Part shown: in pieces, positions 46,514 through 58,583 of the stretch | How positions within the stretch are numbered: position 1 is the first letter of the stretch | Layout of the letters: each line of letters begins with the position of its first letter | Origin: Nothophaeocryptopus gaeumannii | Taxonomy: Eukaryota > Ascomycota > Dothideomycetes > Mycosphaerellales > Mycosphaerellaceae | Direction of reading: 5' to 3' | NCBI GenBank assembly: GCA_031771865.1 | Contig: JASISA010000022.1 | Location: forward strand, 1,116,001 to 1,180,000 | DNA length: 64,000 nt | The notes under the pieces: model-generated | Seen by the model: the letters and a program-made list of their open reading frames with translations, nothing else | The model's database searches: none | What the model was told of the DNA's origin: nothing | Translations under genes and position numbers: made by a program

Positions 46514-48276
46514 ATGCCTACTCCCGTGAACACCGAACAGATCCTGAAGGACGTCAACGTCCTGGGACAGTTGAACGATCAGACCCGCCAGATTCTCTCC
46601 AAGGATGCGATCATCTTCCTTGCTGTCCTCCACCGAACCTTCAACGAGCGCCGCAAGGCTCTTCTCGACAGACGCCAGATTCGCCAGCAAGAGCTTGACA
46701 AGGGCGTACAACTCGACTTCCTTCCAGAGACTAAGCACATTCGCGAGAACGATGCATGGAGAGGCGCAAAGCCAGCACCGGGTCTCATTGACCGCAGACT
46801 GGAGATCACTGGTCCAGTCGACAGGAAGATGGTTGTGAATGCGCTCAACTCGGACGTGTGGACATACATGGCGGACTTCGAGGGTAAGCTGGAGGAGAGC
46901 CTAAGAGAGTTTCAGCAATGGCTAATACGAGATAGATGCCAGCTCACCAACCTGGAACAACATGATCAACGGTCAGGTCAACCTTTACGATGCAATCCGC
47001 AAGCAGATCGACTTCAAGCAAGGCGAGAAGGAGTACAAGCTCCGAACAGACCGCACCCTCCCAACACTCATTGCTCGTGCCCGTGGCTGGCACTTGGAGG
47101 AGAAGCACGTCACAGTTGATGGCGAGCCAATCTCCGCATCCCTCTTCGACTTCGGTCTCTACTTTTTCAACAACGCATTCGAGCTTGTGAAGCGTGGAAC
47201 CGGCCCATACTTCTACCTTCCCAAGATGGAGAGCCATTTGGAGGCCAGACTCTGGAACGATGTCTTCAACCTCGCCCAGGACTACATTGGTATGCCAAGA
47301 GGCACAATCCGAGGAACCGTCCTGATCGAGACGATCACCGCTGCATTCGAGATGGACGAGATCATCTACGAGCTTCGCGACCACTCCGCGGGCCTGAACT
47401 GCGGTCGCTGGGATTACATCTTCTCCGTCATCAAGCGATTCCGCCAGAACAGTCAGTTTGTCCTGCCTGATCGATCCGCAGTGACCATGACAGTCCCATT
47501 CATGGATGCATACGTCCGCCTCCTCATCAAGACCTGCCATCGCCGTGGCGTCCACGCCATGGGTGGCATGGCTGCTCAAATTCCCATCAAGACCGACGAG
47601 GAAGCCAACGCAAAGGCCATGGATGGTGTCCGCGCCGACAAGCTCCGTGAAGTCCGTGCTGGCCACGACGGTACATGGGTCGCTCACCCAGCTCTTGCCA
47701 AGATCGCCGGAGACGTCTTCAACGAGCACATGCCAACCCCGAATCAAATCTTCAAGCTCCGCGAGGACGTCCACGTCAACGCCAACGATCTCTTGAACAT
47801 GAACGTCCCAGGAACCATCACCGAAGACGGCATCCGAAAGAACCTGAACATCGGTCTAGGATACATGGAGGGCTGGCTCCGTGGTGTCGGTTGTGTGCCG
47901 ATCAACTACCTCATGGAAGATGCCGCTACCGCCGAGGTCTCTCGATCTCAAATCTGGCAATGGGTCCGACACGGTGTGCCCACAGCCGAGGGAAAGAAAT
48001 TGGATAAGCAGTATGCTCTCAAGTTGTTGTATGAGCAGGCGGCGGAGTTGGAGAAGAATGCGCCAAAGGGGAACAAGTACCAGTTGGCGGCGAAGTATTT
48101 CGCTACCCAGGTCACTGGCGAAGAGTATGCGGAATTCTTGACTTCGTAAGTTTGCATTCACCCTAACGGACCCGATGATGTTACAAGGAGTGTGAAGCTG
48201 ACTGATGCGGCGCTATAGGCTTTTGTACAACGAGATTACGAACACGGGTGAGAAACTTCCTGCTGCGAAGTTGTAA
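46514..48276 (+). CDS. MLS1: malate synthase (glyoxylate cycle)
   Basis: Exons 46514-46883, 46936-48145 and 48219-48276 give 545 residues; introns are 52 and 73 nt. The enzyme condenses glyoxylate with acetyl-CoA to malate, needed for growth on fatty acids and C2 sources. The family signature RDHSAGLNCGRWDYIFS is intact, with MPRGTIRGTVLIET upstream and the catalytic region NYLMEDAATAEVSRSQIWQW near the end. The last three residues are AKL, a variant of the peroxisomal SKL signal, placed on a tiny third exon of 18 codons. The second intron separates this targeting tail, so its retention would yield a protein without the signal. Length is standard (about 540). Confidence 0.97.
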
Positions 48277-48692
48277 GACACTATTTGCACAGCGAGAGAT
48301 TTGAGGCATTGAGTGCCAGAACGACGAGGTGTTAATGTTTGAAACGAAAATGGCACGGAGTCGGACAGCTTCCCTGTAATTATTGAACGTTCCAGAACGA
48401 CTTTTTGATGATTCTGCTTGGCCATTGCGATTGAAGACACAGGCTGATTGGTTCTCTGGCATTCAGGTTCGAACCTGCCTGCATCGGAGCTGGAATGGTC
48501 GAACGGAAGTATGCCTGCTCATTGATGATCTTCTTGCATGACTCAGTGACCCTTGGGGAACGAAGCCAGAACAAAATGAAAGGCTGACATGTTGCTCTTG
48601 AGAATGCATTGAACTTCTTCGTGAATTACTACTGCAATGGTATGCCTGGTTCAAATGCTTTCACGCTCTGCCTTTTAACACTCATCCTTACT
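48277..48692. other. tail-to-tail intergenic
   Basis: 3' flanks of MLS1 and the membrane protein. A short perfect palindrome CAGGTTCGAACCTG occurs at 48465-48478; it resembles a tRNA T-arm, but no A box or clover-leaf partner was found. Confidence 0.5.
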
Positions 48693-49299
48693 TCAGAGAC
48701 CATTGTACTCTCCGTGCTCCACGCTCTGATCCAATAGGTTCGCCTGCGTCCTCAACGCATCCGCCTGAAACCTCTTAAAAGCATTCTGTATCCTCTCCCC
48801 ACTCTCCCGATCCGTCAAGATACTCTTCCTCGCAAAGAAACTCCCCGTCAACAGTCCCGTCTCTCCGCCAAAAAACAAGCCTCCCGCCCCAAGAAGACTA
48901 AACGTCACGAGATCGCCTAAAGTTGAGGGTTTTAGGAGGGGTTTGAGGTCGGGGAGGATCTCTTCTCGCCCGTCTGCGAAGCGCACTGTTTGGGGTCGCT
49001 CGGCAGTTTTGAAGGTGCGGAATATGGCGCGGCGGTTGGCGCGGATGCGGAAGGCGAGGAGGAGGGCGAGAGAGACGCCTACGAGGGAGCCGACTGTGGT
49101 GTGCAGGGAGACTGTGCTTGCTGCATTTCGGAGGGCGTCGCGGTCAGATTGGCGGAGGCTGGGAGGAAGGGTTAGGATTGTCTTTTTACATGAGGGTGAT
49201 TTGGGCAAGGACATACTCATCTTTCATGTGCCTTTCGGCTAAGGCTCTGAGATCAGGCCCAAGGCCCTTCCGAAAGACGGCCAGCGAATCTGTCGACAT
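48693..49299 (-). CDS. small two-span membrane protein, unknown function
   Basis: Exons 49217-49299 and 48693-49158 give 182 residues; the intron is 58 nt (GTATGT...CCCAG). The protein starts MSTDSLAVFRKGLGPDLRALAERHMKDD, then a hydrophobic span (TVGSLVGVSLALLLAF), a basic loop with RIRANRRAIFR, a second glycine-rich hydrophobic segment (VTFSLLGAGGLFFGGETGLLTGSFFA) and a charged helical tail. The Gly-rich second span resembles small mitochondrial or ER membrane proteins, but I do not recognise a family. It is intact and conserved-looking in codon use. The gene starts a few hundred bases from a possible small plus-strand gene. Confidence 0.75.
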
Positions 49300-49799
49300 G
49301 GTCTGCGTATCTTTGTGGTTCGGCCGAGGTCGCTGTCGTGCTCAATCGGTGGTATGATGTTGCTGTCCTCTCGCTCTTGCAGAGCTGCCTGGATGAAGGT
49401 CGTACGAGTGCAATGCCGAATGTTACGAATGACGATGTCGGCAAGAAGAAGGAGGCCAATTGTTTGACGTATAAACCATCTGCCTGCCTCTGCCTCCGCC
49501 ACAGACACCGCGCTTGCCTCCGTCGGCATCACAAGCTTCCACTTTCACAAGACTCTCGCACAAACAACCGACCATCAATCGCCATCATCAGCCGAGCAGC
49601 ACTCCACCAGCTCTCCATCCGACCCCGCACCGCCCAACCGACGCTAGCCGCTCAGCTAAGCCTGTTCCGTACGCGACCCCATATCCTTGGCATCCGCACG
49701 TGGCGCAGCGAAACACCTGCCACTCGCGCTCCAGTAACGCTCCGAATCCCTCCGACTTCAACATCAAATTCATCTTGCCCGGCTTCTGTCTCGACTCCT

Positions 49800-50065
49800 A
49801 TGACCAACTGGGCCCCCATACTGCACATCCATGCTGACAAGGAGAGTAACGCGGATTATCTGGATGAAGCTACCCAGATGTGCAGGTCTAGGGCCTGGGG
49901 TATCATCGTTGATACCGTTGTTAGGAGAGGCAACATTGCCAGCGCGGAGGCTGAGAAGAATGGCACAAGAGTCGCGGGCTCGAGGTGAGTCATTGAGGCT
50001 GCTGGAGCTGATTCAAGGGTGGAAGTGTGGAAGTGGCGATTTTGCAGACTGTTGCGTGAGTAATT
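49800..50065 (+). CDS. possible small hypothetical gene
   Basis: The frame from ATG 49800 reads MTNWAPILHIHADKESNADY...RRGNIASAEAEKNG to AGS and then meets a strong donor (GTGAGT at 49987) with a good acceptor (TTTTGCAG, ending 50045), after which it would stop soon, giving about 67 residues. The frame is open upstream to 49338 but that part looks like noise. The good splice pair is the main support. No family is recognised and the exon structure may extend further. Confidence 0.3.
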
Positions 50066-50290
50066 CGACGATCAGGTTCGTTGCGTTCTTTGAAATCGGC
50101 CTATCGCCTCACTTCGAAATCTTGATGAGTTCGCCGGGTCTTCATGTCGAGCAACACAGTACCGCCGCCTATCATGCAGTTGCCGATGGTTCCTGCAGAT
50201 GTAACCTCAAACCTTCTGTTCTGCATACAAGCTAAGTCGACAAGGCGCTGGAGCATTGAGCAGCAGCCATTGCCTTCCATACCGACCAAG

Positions 50291-52065
50291 ATGCCCTCTC
50301 TATCGCACTTCATACAAGCACTGGTGGTCTCAATTTGTGTTGTTCTCCCAGAAGTATCTGCACTCAATTTTTCCAGCCATGCACAAGACCTTCTCGATCA
50401 ATCCATGGACTTCATGGACAGAGTATACGACCCTGACGCAGGCTATCAGTTCAATTTGTACTACACCCTCCAACATGAAATTCGATCCTCATCCTGGTAC
50501 GCAGCAGGACTCCTCGCTCGTAACAAGAACAACGACCGCGATCAGGCTATCAAAATCATCAACAACATCATTGACCCTCAGTGCAAGAACGCCAGTGAGC
50601 AGTGGTATGGAGACTACCAGAGCTATCCTGAGCAACCGTCTCCCGGGACTGAAGCATATCCTGCGGTGATCTACAGTGTGTCCATGCCCTCAACCAAAAA
50701 GAGTCACTCTAGAACGAACAGCACATACACGCTGACCGTATATCACAGATACTTGGGACCCAAATTGGCGCGGCTTCATCGGAACAGCATTCATAGTCAT
50801 CCTCGAACAATTCTCCCATCTCCTCCCCAACGCCACTCAAGATCGCATCCTCAGATCCCTCCACCTAGACGCCCAAGGCGATACCTATCGCGTCGGCGGC
50901 GTGGATGACGACAACCTCTACCCAGCATACAGCAACGCAGCCATACTGAAAGCCGCCGTAGCAAGCTACATAGGCTACAAAACTACCGACGCCAACCTAA
51001 CCCGTGAGAGCGAGACGTGGGGCGGGGAAACCATCTCCCTCTTCGAAAAATACAACACCCTCTCAGAATTCAATAGTCCAACCTACACCGGCATCTCCCT
51101 CTTCGCCCTCACCTTATGGGCGAAATACCTTCCCCCAACTTCCCCCCTCCAACCCGCCGCCGAACGCATGATCCGCGAAATTTGGGACCTCACTGCGGAG
51201 CTCTATAATCCGAACCTCAAAAATATTGCGGGGCCATGGGATCGCTCCTACGGCTACGACCAAAATAGATACATGTCTATCATGGCATTATGGATATGGA
51301 GTTTTGTGGGGTTGGAGAAAGCGCCTATGTATAAGAAACCTGCTGCTGTGGGACATGTGGATGATTTTGAGATTGCGCCTCTTATAGCCATACTTTCGGG
51401 GTATCATAGACAATTTCTGGATGACAAAGTCCTCGACAGGCTGGCAGGAGATGTTGGGGAGACGAGGATCGTTCATACGAGCGCGATAAGTCCTCCGTAC
51501 GATTACACTGCGAGGAATTATACGACTTGGGTATCGCCGAACCTGACAATCGGTGCGGTATCGTTCAATGAGACGGTTGTTGCCGGTCCATCGATTAATA
51601 AGGGATCTTTCAATCCGGCTGTTGTGCAGTGGCTTCGTCCTTCAGGGAGAGTGGGATTCATAACGCTCTATCCGCAATCTCAAGCCTTACACGCGGAGGT
51701 TTCTGAGGGCAGGTTGAATTTGACGTACCCGAATGGAAATGGAACGAGTACGTTCGTGTTTCATATTGATCCGAATGGGTTGATAGGACCGAAGAATGTT
51801 GGCGGATGGGAAGACATTACCGGTATCAAGGTCAATGTTAGTGGGACGGTGGATTTAGAGCCGAGTGTGAGTTTCTGTGGCATCAATGGAGGGCAGTGTG
51901 AGACGGTGAAGTAAGCCTTTCCTTCATTTGATGTTTGCTTATTTCGTTCAGCTTGGATGCTAATATGTTCCCGACAGTGACTTCGATCTGTGGAACTTCA
52001 CGTATGCGATGCCAGCAGGAAGTACCGAACTGCCCAACATCGTTCTGGACTTTGAGCCGGAATGA
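50291..52065 (+). CDS. secreted protein of unknown function, alpha-barrel-like
   Basis: Exons 50291-50675, 50749-51910 and 51978-52065 (introns 73 and 67 nt) give 544 residues. The signal peptide is about 25 residues long. The first two thirds are helical with repeated aromatic pairs (YYTLQHEIRSSSWYAAGLLARN, DTWDPNWRGFIGTAFIVILEQF, YPAYSNAAILKAAVASYIGYKT, GPWDRSYGYDQNRYMSIMALW), suggesting an (alpha/alpha)-barrel hydrolase or lyase fold. The last third is beta-rich (TLYPQSQALHAEVSEGRLNLTYPNG) and ends with CGINGGQC. Several N-glycosylation sites (NYT, NLT, NET, NGT, NVS) are present. It may act on cell-wall or plant polysaccharide, but no catalytic motif is recognised. The last exon restores a conserved-looking FDLWNFTYAMP end. 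Confidence 0.8.
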
Positions 52066-53876
52066 TGGCGCGAGCAAGAGTGGGAAAGTTGGCTGGCGCG
52101 TGTATTGTCTGTCGCGTGTCCGTCTCAAAGACACATCGATCACATGCTCTCTGTCGAGTGACCAGCTTCCCTGTATTCTAAGCAACATCTGGCCCGATGA
52201 AGGGCTCGCTCACAGTTGCTCCCGCATCCCGCGCCGCTCAGGAGACATTGACACACCATCCTCAAAGTTGTCCTTCGGTTGAGTGCATGACCCACCTGTC
52301 CGGGCACGGTCGACCTTGGCCTTGGGGCTAGATGTAGTCATGGGGTCGGTATAGTCCTGAGCTTGGCCACGCTGGCCGACGTCCATCGGTCTCGGATACC
52401 ATTCCGTGCCACGCCACTGTGACTGTGCCACCATAGGCCAAGTCTCGACCTGGTCTGGGGCAGTCTGGCAGTGTGTTGTCTCCAGGGATCATCGTGTGCG
52501 AGGTTTCTACTTGCGGAAAGTGTCAGACTGGGAGTCTGGCCAACGGCGATACCGGACGAGGAACAGGCTTTGAGTCGTCTTCTCCAGGTATCTTTGTCGT
52601 GTTTCGCCTCATCAATGCCGATTGATATCATCGCAGAAGGCTTGGTTCTACGTCACTATCAACATTCTTTCGACCTTTGTGAACATCACTGATACTGGAA
52701 GATCTCATTCGTATCTCTACATCGCACACCGCCTGATCTCCAGCTGGTTGCTAGTGTAAGAGATGCCGAAGATCGTGCTGATCTTGATGATAAGAGCACG
52801 CGACAATGAAGCTGATATCGGTGACTTGATAAGGATGGTATGGATAGCCAGGCTTGCGCCGATGTTTCCAAGTCCAGAGTAAAATTTCAGAGATAAGCTG
52901 CGATGAGGCACGTTCCAAGATCAAGGTCAATGGCAGCCGCACCGCGTCCGCATGCGGAGTGGAACGCGAGAGTTCTCTGACTGTTCGATGATCGTTGGCC
53001 GAGTAAGTCGTACCCCATGACAGTGCGTGTTTGAGTAGTGTGGTCGCACAGAAACAAGACAGACGCGCAGAACTGTCTACTCGGGGTAGAATACCTAATA
53101 GAAATGATCTGAACAGGTCGAATAAGCTGACGAGGTCATGCTCGTCTGTCACGCCCGCTCTGCGAAGCTCGAAGATTGGTAGTGTTGCCGCCTTCGGTAC
53201 CTGATTACCATTGCCATTGACACGTCAGCCATACGGAACAGAAGGAGAGCGAGTCGTACAAGCCAGCTCTGTCTGGGCGAGTCGGGACTTTTCCCATTTC
53301 TCCCGGATGCAGCAGGAGGATGTAGCAATTGGACAGCTCGGGAAGCCGAGCTCGCTGGCTGCGGCCACGCGTGGCTGGATCAGCAGGCCTTCGCGCCCGT
53401 TATTGATTGACAGCAGAGCTCGATTGGACCATTCTGAAGCTGACCGTTGCTCGACACCAGCGGTGAGCAGCTCCAGGAACCAGAGATAGATACAGTAAAA
53501 CTACACGTCGGCAGTTTTCGAGACGGCCTCGTCTTCGTGCAGCTTATCCGGCCGCAGTTCGGGACGCGCCAAGCCGAGCGGAGGAAAGTGCTGTGTCGAC
53601 TTTGTAGCTGCAACTAAGCGTGTCAAACAGCAGAGTGGGCGTAGGGAGAAAAATCGCAGTGAGCGTGACCCGTGGTGGTAGTGCGGTTGGAGTAGTAGGA
53701 GGTTTCGCTGTGTGCTGGAAGGGCCGGCCGCCGGCAGTCTTCACCCATGCAGGTTGACCCTTGCCGGGGGTTGGCTAAAAGTTTAAGAGACAGGAGACAG
53801 GCATTGCATGTCTCGATTGTCTACAACCTGTACTACCATTTTCCTCCAACAGCTAAATTCTCGGCCTTCGATCAAT
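52066..53876. other. 1.8 kb gene-free flank of the small secreted gene
   Basis: Only short overlapping frames on both strands, with no domain or splice logic. This isolates the small secreted cysteine-rich gene on its left side. Confidence 0.5.
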
Positions 53877-54300
53877 ATGTTCCGCCGTACTCTCCTCTTC
53901 TTGGGACTTCTTTACCTTGCCGTCCAGTCTGTGGTTGCGGACGAATGTCACAATCAGGGGAAACAAATCTGTAGCTGTTGTACTGTAAGTAAAATGAGGA
54001 CCTTAGATCGACTTAGAGACTAATTAGACACAAGGGTATGGACCTTGTCACGGCTGCGCCAAGGCGGAGATTCTTGACTGTGACACGTGACACCACAAAA
54101 GGTAATGTCTGACGTGATTGGTCAATCACGCGAGTCCCCTCACCTATGAAGTCACACCTGCAGCTGGGGTGGATAACTGCCTCACAGACCTCAAGGGACA
54201 ATCATTTACTGGCGGCTGGTGCCACACCTACGACGTATCGCCAGGCGTCATAGATCTCTATTGTTCATCACAAACTTTTGGGTGTGGGAAATGCATATAA
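53877..54300 (+). CDS. small secreted cysteine-rich protein (effector-like)
   Basis: Three exons, 53877-53984, 54028-54086 and 54135-54300, join in frame to 110 residues. Introns are 43 nt (GTAAGT...ATTAG) and 48 nt (GTGACA...GCGAG). A clear signal peptide (MFRRTLLFLGLLYLAVQSVVA) precedes a mature part of about 89 residues with 12 cysteines (CSCC, CHGC, CGKC motifs and six singles), an even number fit for disulphide bonds. No transmembrane span or GPI signal. Size, secretion, cysteine content and lack of recognised family are typical of fungal effector candidates or secreted antimicrobial-like proteins; no activity can be inferred. It sits isolated between empty DNA and a minisatellite. The exon model is by eye; acceptor GCGAG is the weakest point. 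Confidence 0.65.
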
Positions 54301-54492
54301 TTGCGGACAGAGGCGGAGAGTAGTGGTAGGCCTGGAGGGTAATGGAGGGTGGTAGTGGGCCTGGACGGTGGTGGAAGGTGATGTCGACGCGCCTGGAGGG
54401 TGATGGAGGGCGGTGGTGGGCCTGGACGGTGGTGGAGGGTAATGGTGGGTGGTGGTGGGCATGGACGGTGGTGGAGGGTGATAGTGATAGTG
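54301..54492. repeat. degenerate G-rich minisatellite
   Basis: Variants of GGGCCTGGACGGTGGTGGAGGGTAATGG-like units (about 20-40 bp, combined irregularly) fill about 190 bp right after the stop of the small secreted gene. The many GGTGG/GGAGGG runs could form G-quadruplexes on the plus strand. Confidence 0.8.
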
Positions 54493-55270
54493 ATGTGCCT
54501 AGAGGATAGCAAGGAAGTTCTGATTCCCATGTGAAGTCGCAGCTCCACAGTCGGTTAAGGTAGCACCTCGGAGGAGCGATATAATGTTGTGTGTTGTCGG
54601 CGGCAAAGAGCATACCCTGGCGGCAATGTGGCCGGCATATTGCTGTGTTTGTTGTCGCGTACAACGAAAATGATGAAGCAAGCCGATCATACGATCTATA
54701 CAGAGAGCAGGATGTATAAATCTACTACTGCTTATAAAGTCGGTTCTCGGTTCTCGACCCAAGCGCGCCATCTTGATGTCCTTCTTATTGCACTCCTCTG
54801 CTAGCGGCGCGAGGATGTCGTCGGGAGCTCACGGCAGCCAATATCCTCGCGCGGGGCGAAAAGAGGCCGGCCTGTCTCCGTAGTCGGGCACGGCACCGGC
54901 ACGCGCAGCTTCATCAACAGGCCAGCTTTGATAGGGTCGCTATCAAAGATGGGGCGCAGCTAGTAAGGCAGTGGGACTAGGACTGGCGGGCGGGCAGGCC
55001 AGTTCTGCAGAATAGATTCTGCTGCAGGTGCCTTGTTGGAGGGGCTTCACCACCGCCGCAGCCATAGACTACTAGGTCTAGGTCCTGTGCATGCCATCCC
55101 ACTCAGAATCGCTGCACGGCACTGACTCCAGACGCTCTGCATTTGTTATCCTCATTCTGGTAAATCTGGACGCCATGCCTTGATCACGGAATTGGCCATA
55201 GCAGGACGGCAGCGCCAGCGACGAGTGACACTGCACGCACCGCACCGACCAGCCTCACCGGCTTCGTGAT
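54493..55270. other. intergenic, nothing recognised
   Basis: Between the minisatellite and the Zn2Cys6 gene. No gene, repeat or RNA is supported. Confidence 0.5.
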
Positions 55271-58125
55271 ATGGCATCGGATGGCAGCCCGCTCCCTTTC
55301 CCATCGCCATCAGCGATCCTAAGGGAGAACGCCCCGTCCGATCCGCCACCACCGCCCCCGCCTGCGCCTGCGCCTGCACGGGCTAGAAAGCATGCTCGCA
55401 GGCACAGCAGAAAAGACTCGACACAAAAGGCAGCGCCGAAGAAAGCCTCCAAAGTAGAGGCGGACGCCGCCGCCGCCGACGCTGTCAAGGATGCCAGTGT
55501 GGTCAAGCCGAAGCAGACCAAGAGTCGGAATGGTAAATGCATACCACTACATTCATACCCCCCACATTTGATTTGCCGTTTCTTTTCCTCATACACTTGC
55601 AACCACACATATTCGCCGTGAAGATGGACCCGACGAGGATACTGATGAAGTTGCTGTGTCAGGATGCGCGACTTGCAAAGCGAAGCGGCTGAAATGTGGC
55701 GAAGAAAAGCCTGGATGTCTGAATTGCGCAAAGAGGGGTGTCACTTGCGGCGGATACAAGAAAGTGTTCCAGTGGAGGGAGTTCCCACTCAATACGCAAG
55801 TCAAGGTCAATGGCGACCGGCCCAGGCGGCGTGAGTTGCCACATATCGAATCGCACACTGCCAAGACTTTATCTAACCATAGCGACAGCAACGACCGCGG
55901 GTGCCAGCTCACCTCCCAACGGCTCGCCCGTGCGAGATACATCTGCTCGCTCCTCGAATGCAACGACTCCGACGCAGGGGGCGCCGCCGAGGCTTCCCAG
56001 TGCGCCGAAGCTAAGAATTAATTCAACGACAGCATCAAAGGAGCAGGTCCCATCACCGCCAAAGAGGGATGATGAGCAACCTCGACCACACACCCGGGAA
56101 TCAACATCACCTTCACCACCAGAAGCTCAACATGGACGGCAGGATAGTGCCACCGTCTCTCCTGAGGAGCAGGACCCTGATCCAGCACCTCCTCCGCCGA
56201 CCGCTGACTCCCCTGAGCGGTCGAACAGCATTCCTTTTGGTCACTCGGCGTTGGCCTACCGGTCTCGCACTCTGTCACCCGGCCCAATGCAAGGCCCTGC
56301 ACCCACCTTCACCGAAATGTTCCAGCAGCATCAGGGACATGACGATAATATTAATAATTTGGACTTCGTTCCATTCTCGATGCCGGACGACTTTCATCTT
56401 CCGTTGATGTGGTCATCAGGCCCAGATGACCCAACAATGCTTGATCAAGGCATGCTTGATGAGGACATCGATCTCATTGGACCTATCGCACCTGATCAAT
56501 TTGATCCATTCTTGTGGCCCTCACAAATCCAACATTCTCCTTCATCTGGCTCGGCTGGAACACCAAACGAGTTCGCACTCCAACCGTATCTTTACCAACC
56601 GATAGACTTTCCCGTTGACAGCCCGGCTGCTCTCCTAAGCCGATTCGACAAGATGACCTGTGGGATTCTCTCCGTGATGGACGGAGAACATGAGAATCCA
56701 TGGCGTATTCTCGTTGGACCACTCGCGCAACAATCCGCTGGCTTACGCCACGCCCTCATGTCTATGACCGCCTTTCATTCTTCGATGGACATTCCAGGGT
56801 TAAAGGAGGTCGGCGCTCATCACTTCGGACTTAGTATGCAGAACATGCGAGAGGGTTTAAGGGACGACAGCATGGGCACTCATATCAGTATAGCAACAGC
56901 ACTGACGTTGGGTTTTGCTCAGTCGTGGGATCGACAGACCGATACTGGAATTGCACACATCAAAGGTGCACAGGCCCTTGTGAAAAGGGCATTGATGCAG
57001 CACCACGAGAACCCACTTGTCGGCGAAGATCTAGCGCGCCTGAAATTTCTCTGCAACGCTTGGGTATATATGGATGTCATTGCTCGATTGACTTCCGTCG
57101 ACTGTGACGATGGCAATGACTTCGATGCTGCCATCTGGACGAACGACCACCAACAACACATGGGAAACGAGCATCCTGGATTTGGTCTCGATTTCGGCAT
57201 GCCGATCGACGCTCGACTCGACCCTCTCATGGGATGTGCGGGCACTCTGTTTCCCAAGATTGGCCATGTGGCAAATCTTGTCCGCAAGGTGTGCAGGTCT
57301 CAGAAGAACTCGCCGGCTATCATTAGCCTGGCTAGGGATTACATGGAGGGTTTGGAGCGATGGGATCCGCCGGCATACATCGAGCGGCCCGAAGATCCGT
57401 CCACTGATGTGCGGCATACGCTGCAGACGGCGGAGGCATATCGTTACGCGACCATGCTGCACTTGCACCAGGCGGTTCCGGAGCTCTTGTCGTCCCTGAC
57501 CGACGAGCAGTATGCACAGCGAGTACTGCAATACCTGGCCACGGTCCCACTCACCAGTAGAACGATGATTGTGCACATCTATCCACTTATGATTGCCGGA
57601 TGCCAGGCCACAGAGACTGAGGATCGCGATTGGGTGCGTCAACGCTGGGGCGTGATGAGGGACCGAATGCGCATTGGCACCATCGACAAATGCCTGGCAG
57701 TGACTGAGGAGGTATGGCGCCGCAAGGATTCGTACGAGGCCAAGCCCGCGAACCAGCGGAGACTCGTGGCGACGGCTGACTTGCACCCAGCAAGAGGGCG
57801 AGCAACAATGTCGCCACCTCAGGAGCCAGGCAATACTGGCATGGTCTTCAGCATGGCGAACATGAATAACATGCCGGAGCCCGAAGGACAGGACATAAAT
57901 CGCTCTGGCCAGCAGAGACCGTCTCGGAGAATCCAGGACACTAGTATGCTCATGGGCAAAATCGACGTGGCGTACACCGTTCGCGGCCATATGCATTGGA
58001 TCGGAGTGATGTGGGACTGGTGCTGGGAAGGTAAGTAGCTGATTGTCTGATCTGCTGCTCATTGGTGGCAGAACTGGTCCGTCTATGCAGTGTTGCTCGG
58101 CTAACCACCTGTAGTTCTCCTTTAG
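55271..58125 (+). CDS. Zn2Cys6 transcription factor with fungal_trans_2-type domain
   Basis: Exons 55271-55532, 55624-55830, 55883-58030 and 58115-58125 give 875 residues; introns are 91, 52 and 84 nt. A basic, Pro/Ala-rich N-terminus leads to the cluster SGCATCKAKRLKCGEEKPGCLNCAKRGVTCGGY near residue 100, then a long Ser/Pro linker and the large helical regulatory domain (YQPIDFPVDSP...LLSRFDKMTCGILSVMDGEHENPWR onward), as in the UPC2/PRO1-like group. If the last intron is skipped the protein ends WEGK at 58038; the spliced form ends WEVLL, which better fits relatives and has a GGCTAAC branch site. Target genes unknown; PRO1 relatives control sexual development. Confidence 0.88.
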
Positions 58126-58558
58126 CTGCCTGGCGGGAAGCGCGGTCAGGACGTTGTCTGTCTTACGCACGTGGTACCACGCATGGCTAAATCCATGCGT
58201 GGGTTGGTTCGACTGTCTGGAATGCATAAGGGGCGCTCGCAAACGATTTTACACGGCTATATCGCTTTTTCGGATTCAAACAACAAGTAATGACTTCTTT
58301 GATTTGAGTGCTTTTTCGGCATGTATGTAGTCGAGCGTTCCAGCGAGAGTATGGCGCTTTTTGGGGTTCCACGGTGGATGTTCTGATTGCTACGAGCATT
58401 GTTGATGCAGCGACGCATTTTCGGGAGTGTGATGCAGAATAGATTTCGGGCTTCGAGAGCAACTTTGAGAAGATTACGAACGGCCCGACGAGAGCACCAC
58501 CAACAACCACGAATAACGAACGATTGAGACGGCGCCCATATGCAGAAGCACCCACATG

Positions 58559-58583
58559 CGACTACTACTATTACTACTACTAC
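58559..58583. repeat. TAC trinucleotide microsatellite
   Basis: A run of TAC/ACT triplets with one interruption, in non-coding DNA. Confidence 0.8.

Noticed and set aside
46944..47774. 276-residue minus-strand open frame
   Set aside because: Antisense to malate synthase, which is certain on the plus strand.
48465..48478. CAGGTTCGAACCTG resembling a tRNA T-arm
   Set aside because: No A box, anticodon arm or acceptor stem could be found on either strand around it.
57031..58242. 403-residue minus-strand open frame
   Set aside because: Antisense shadow of the Zn2Cys6 gene, whose protein has clear domain structure on the plus strand.
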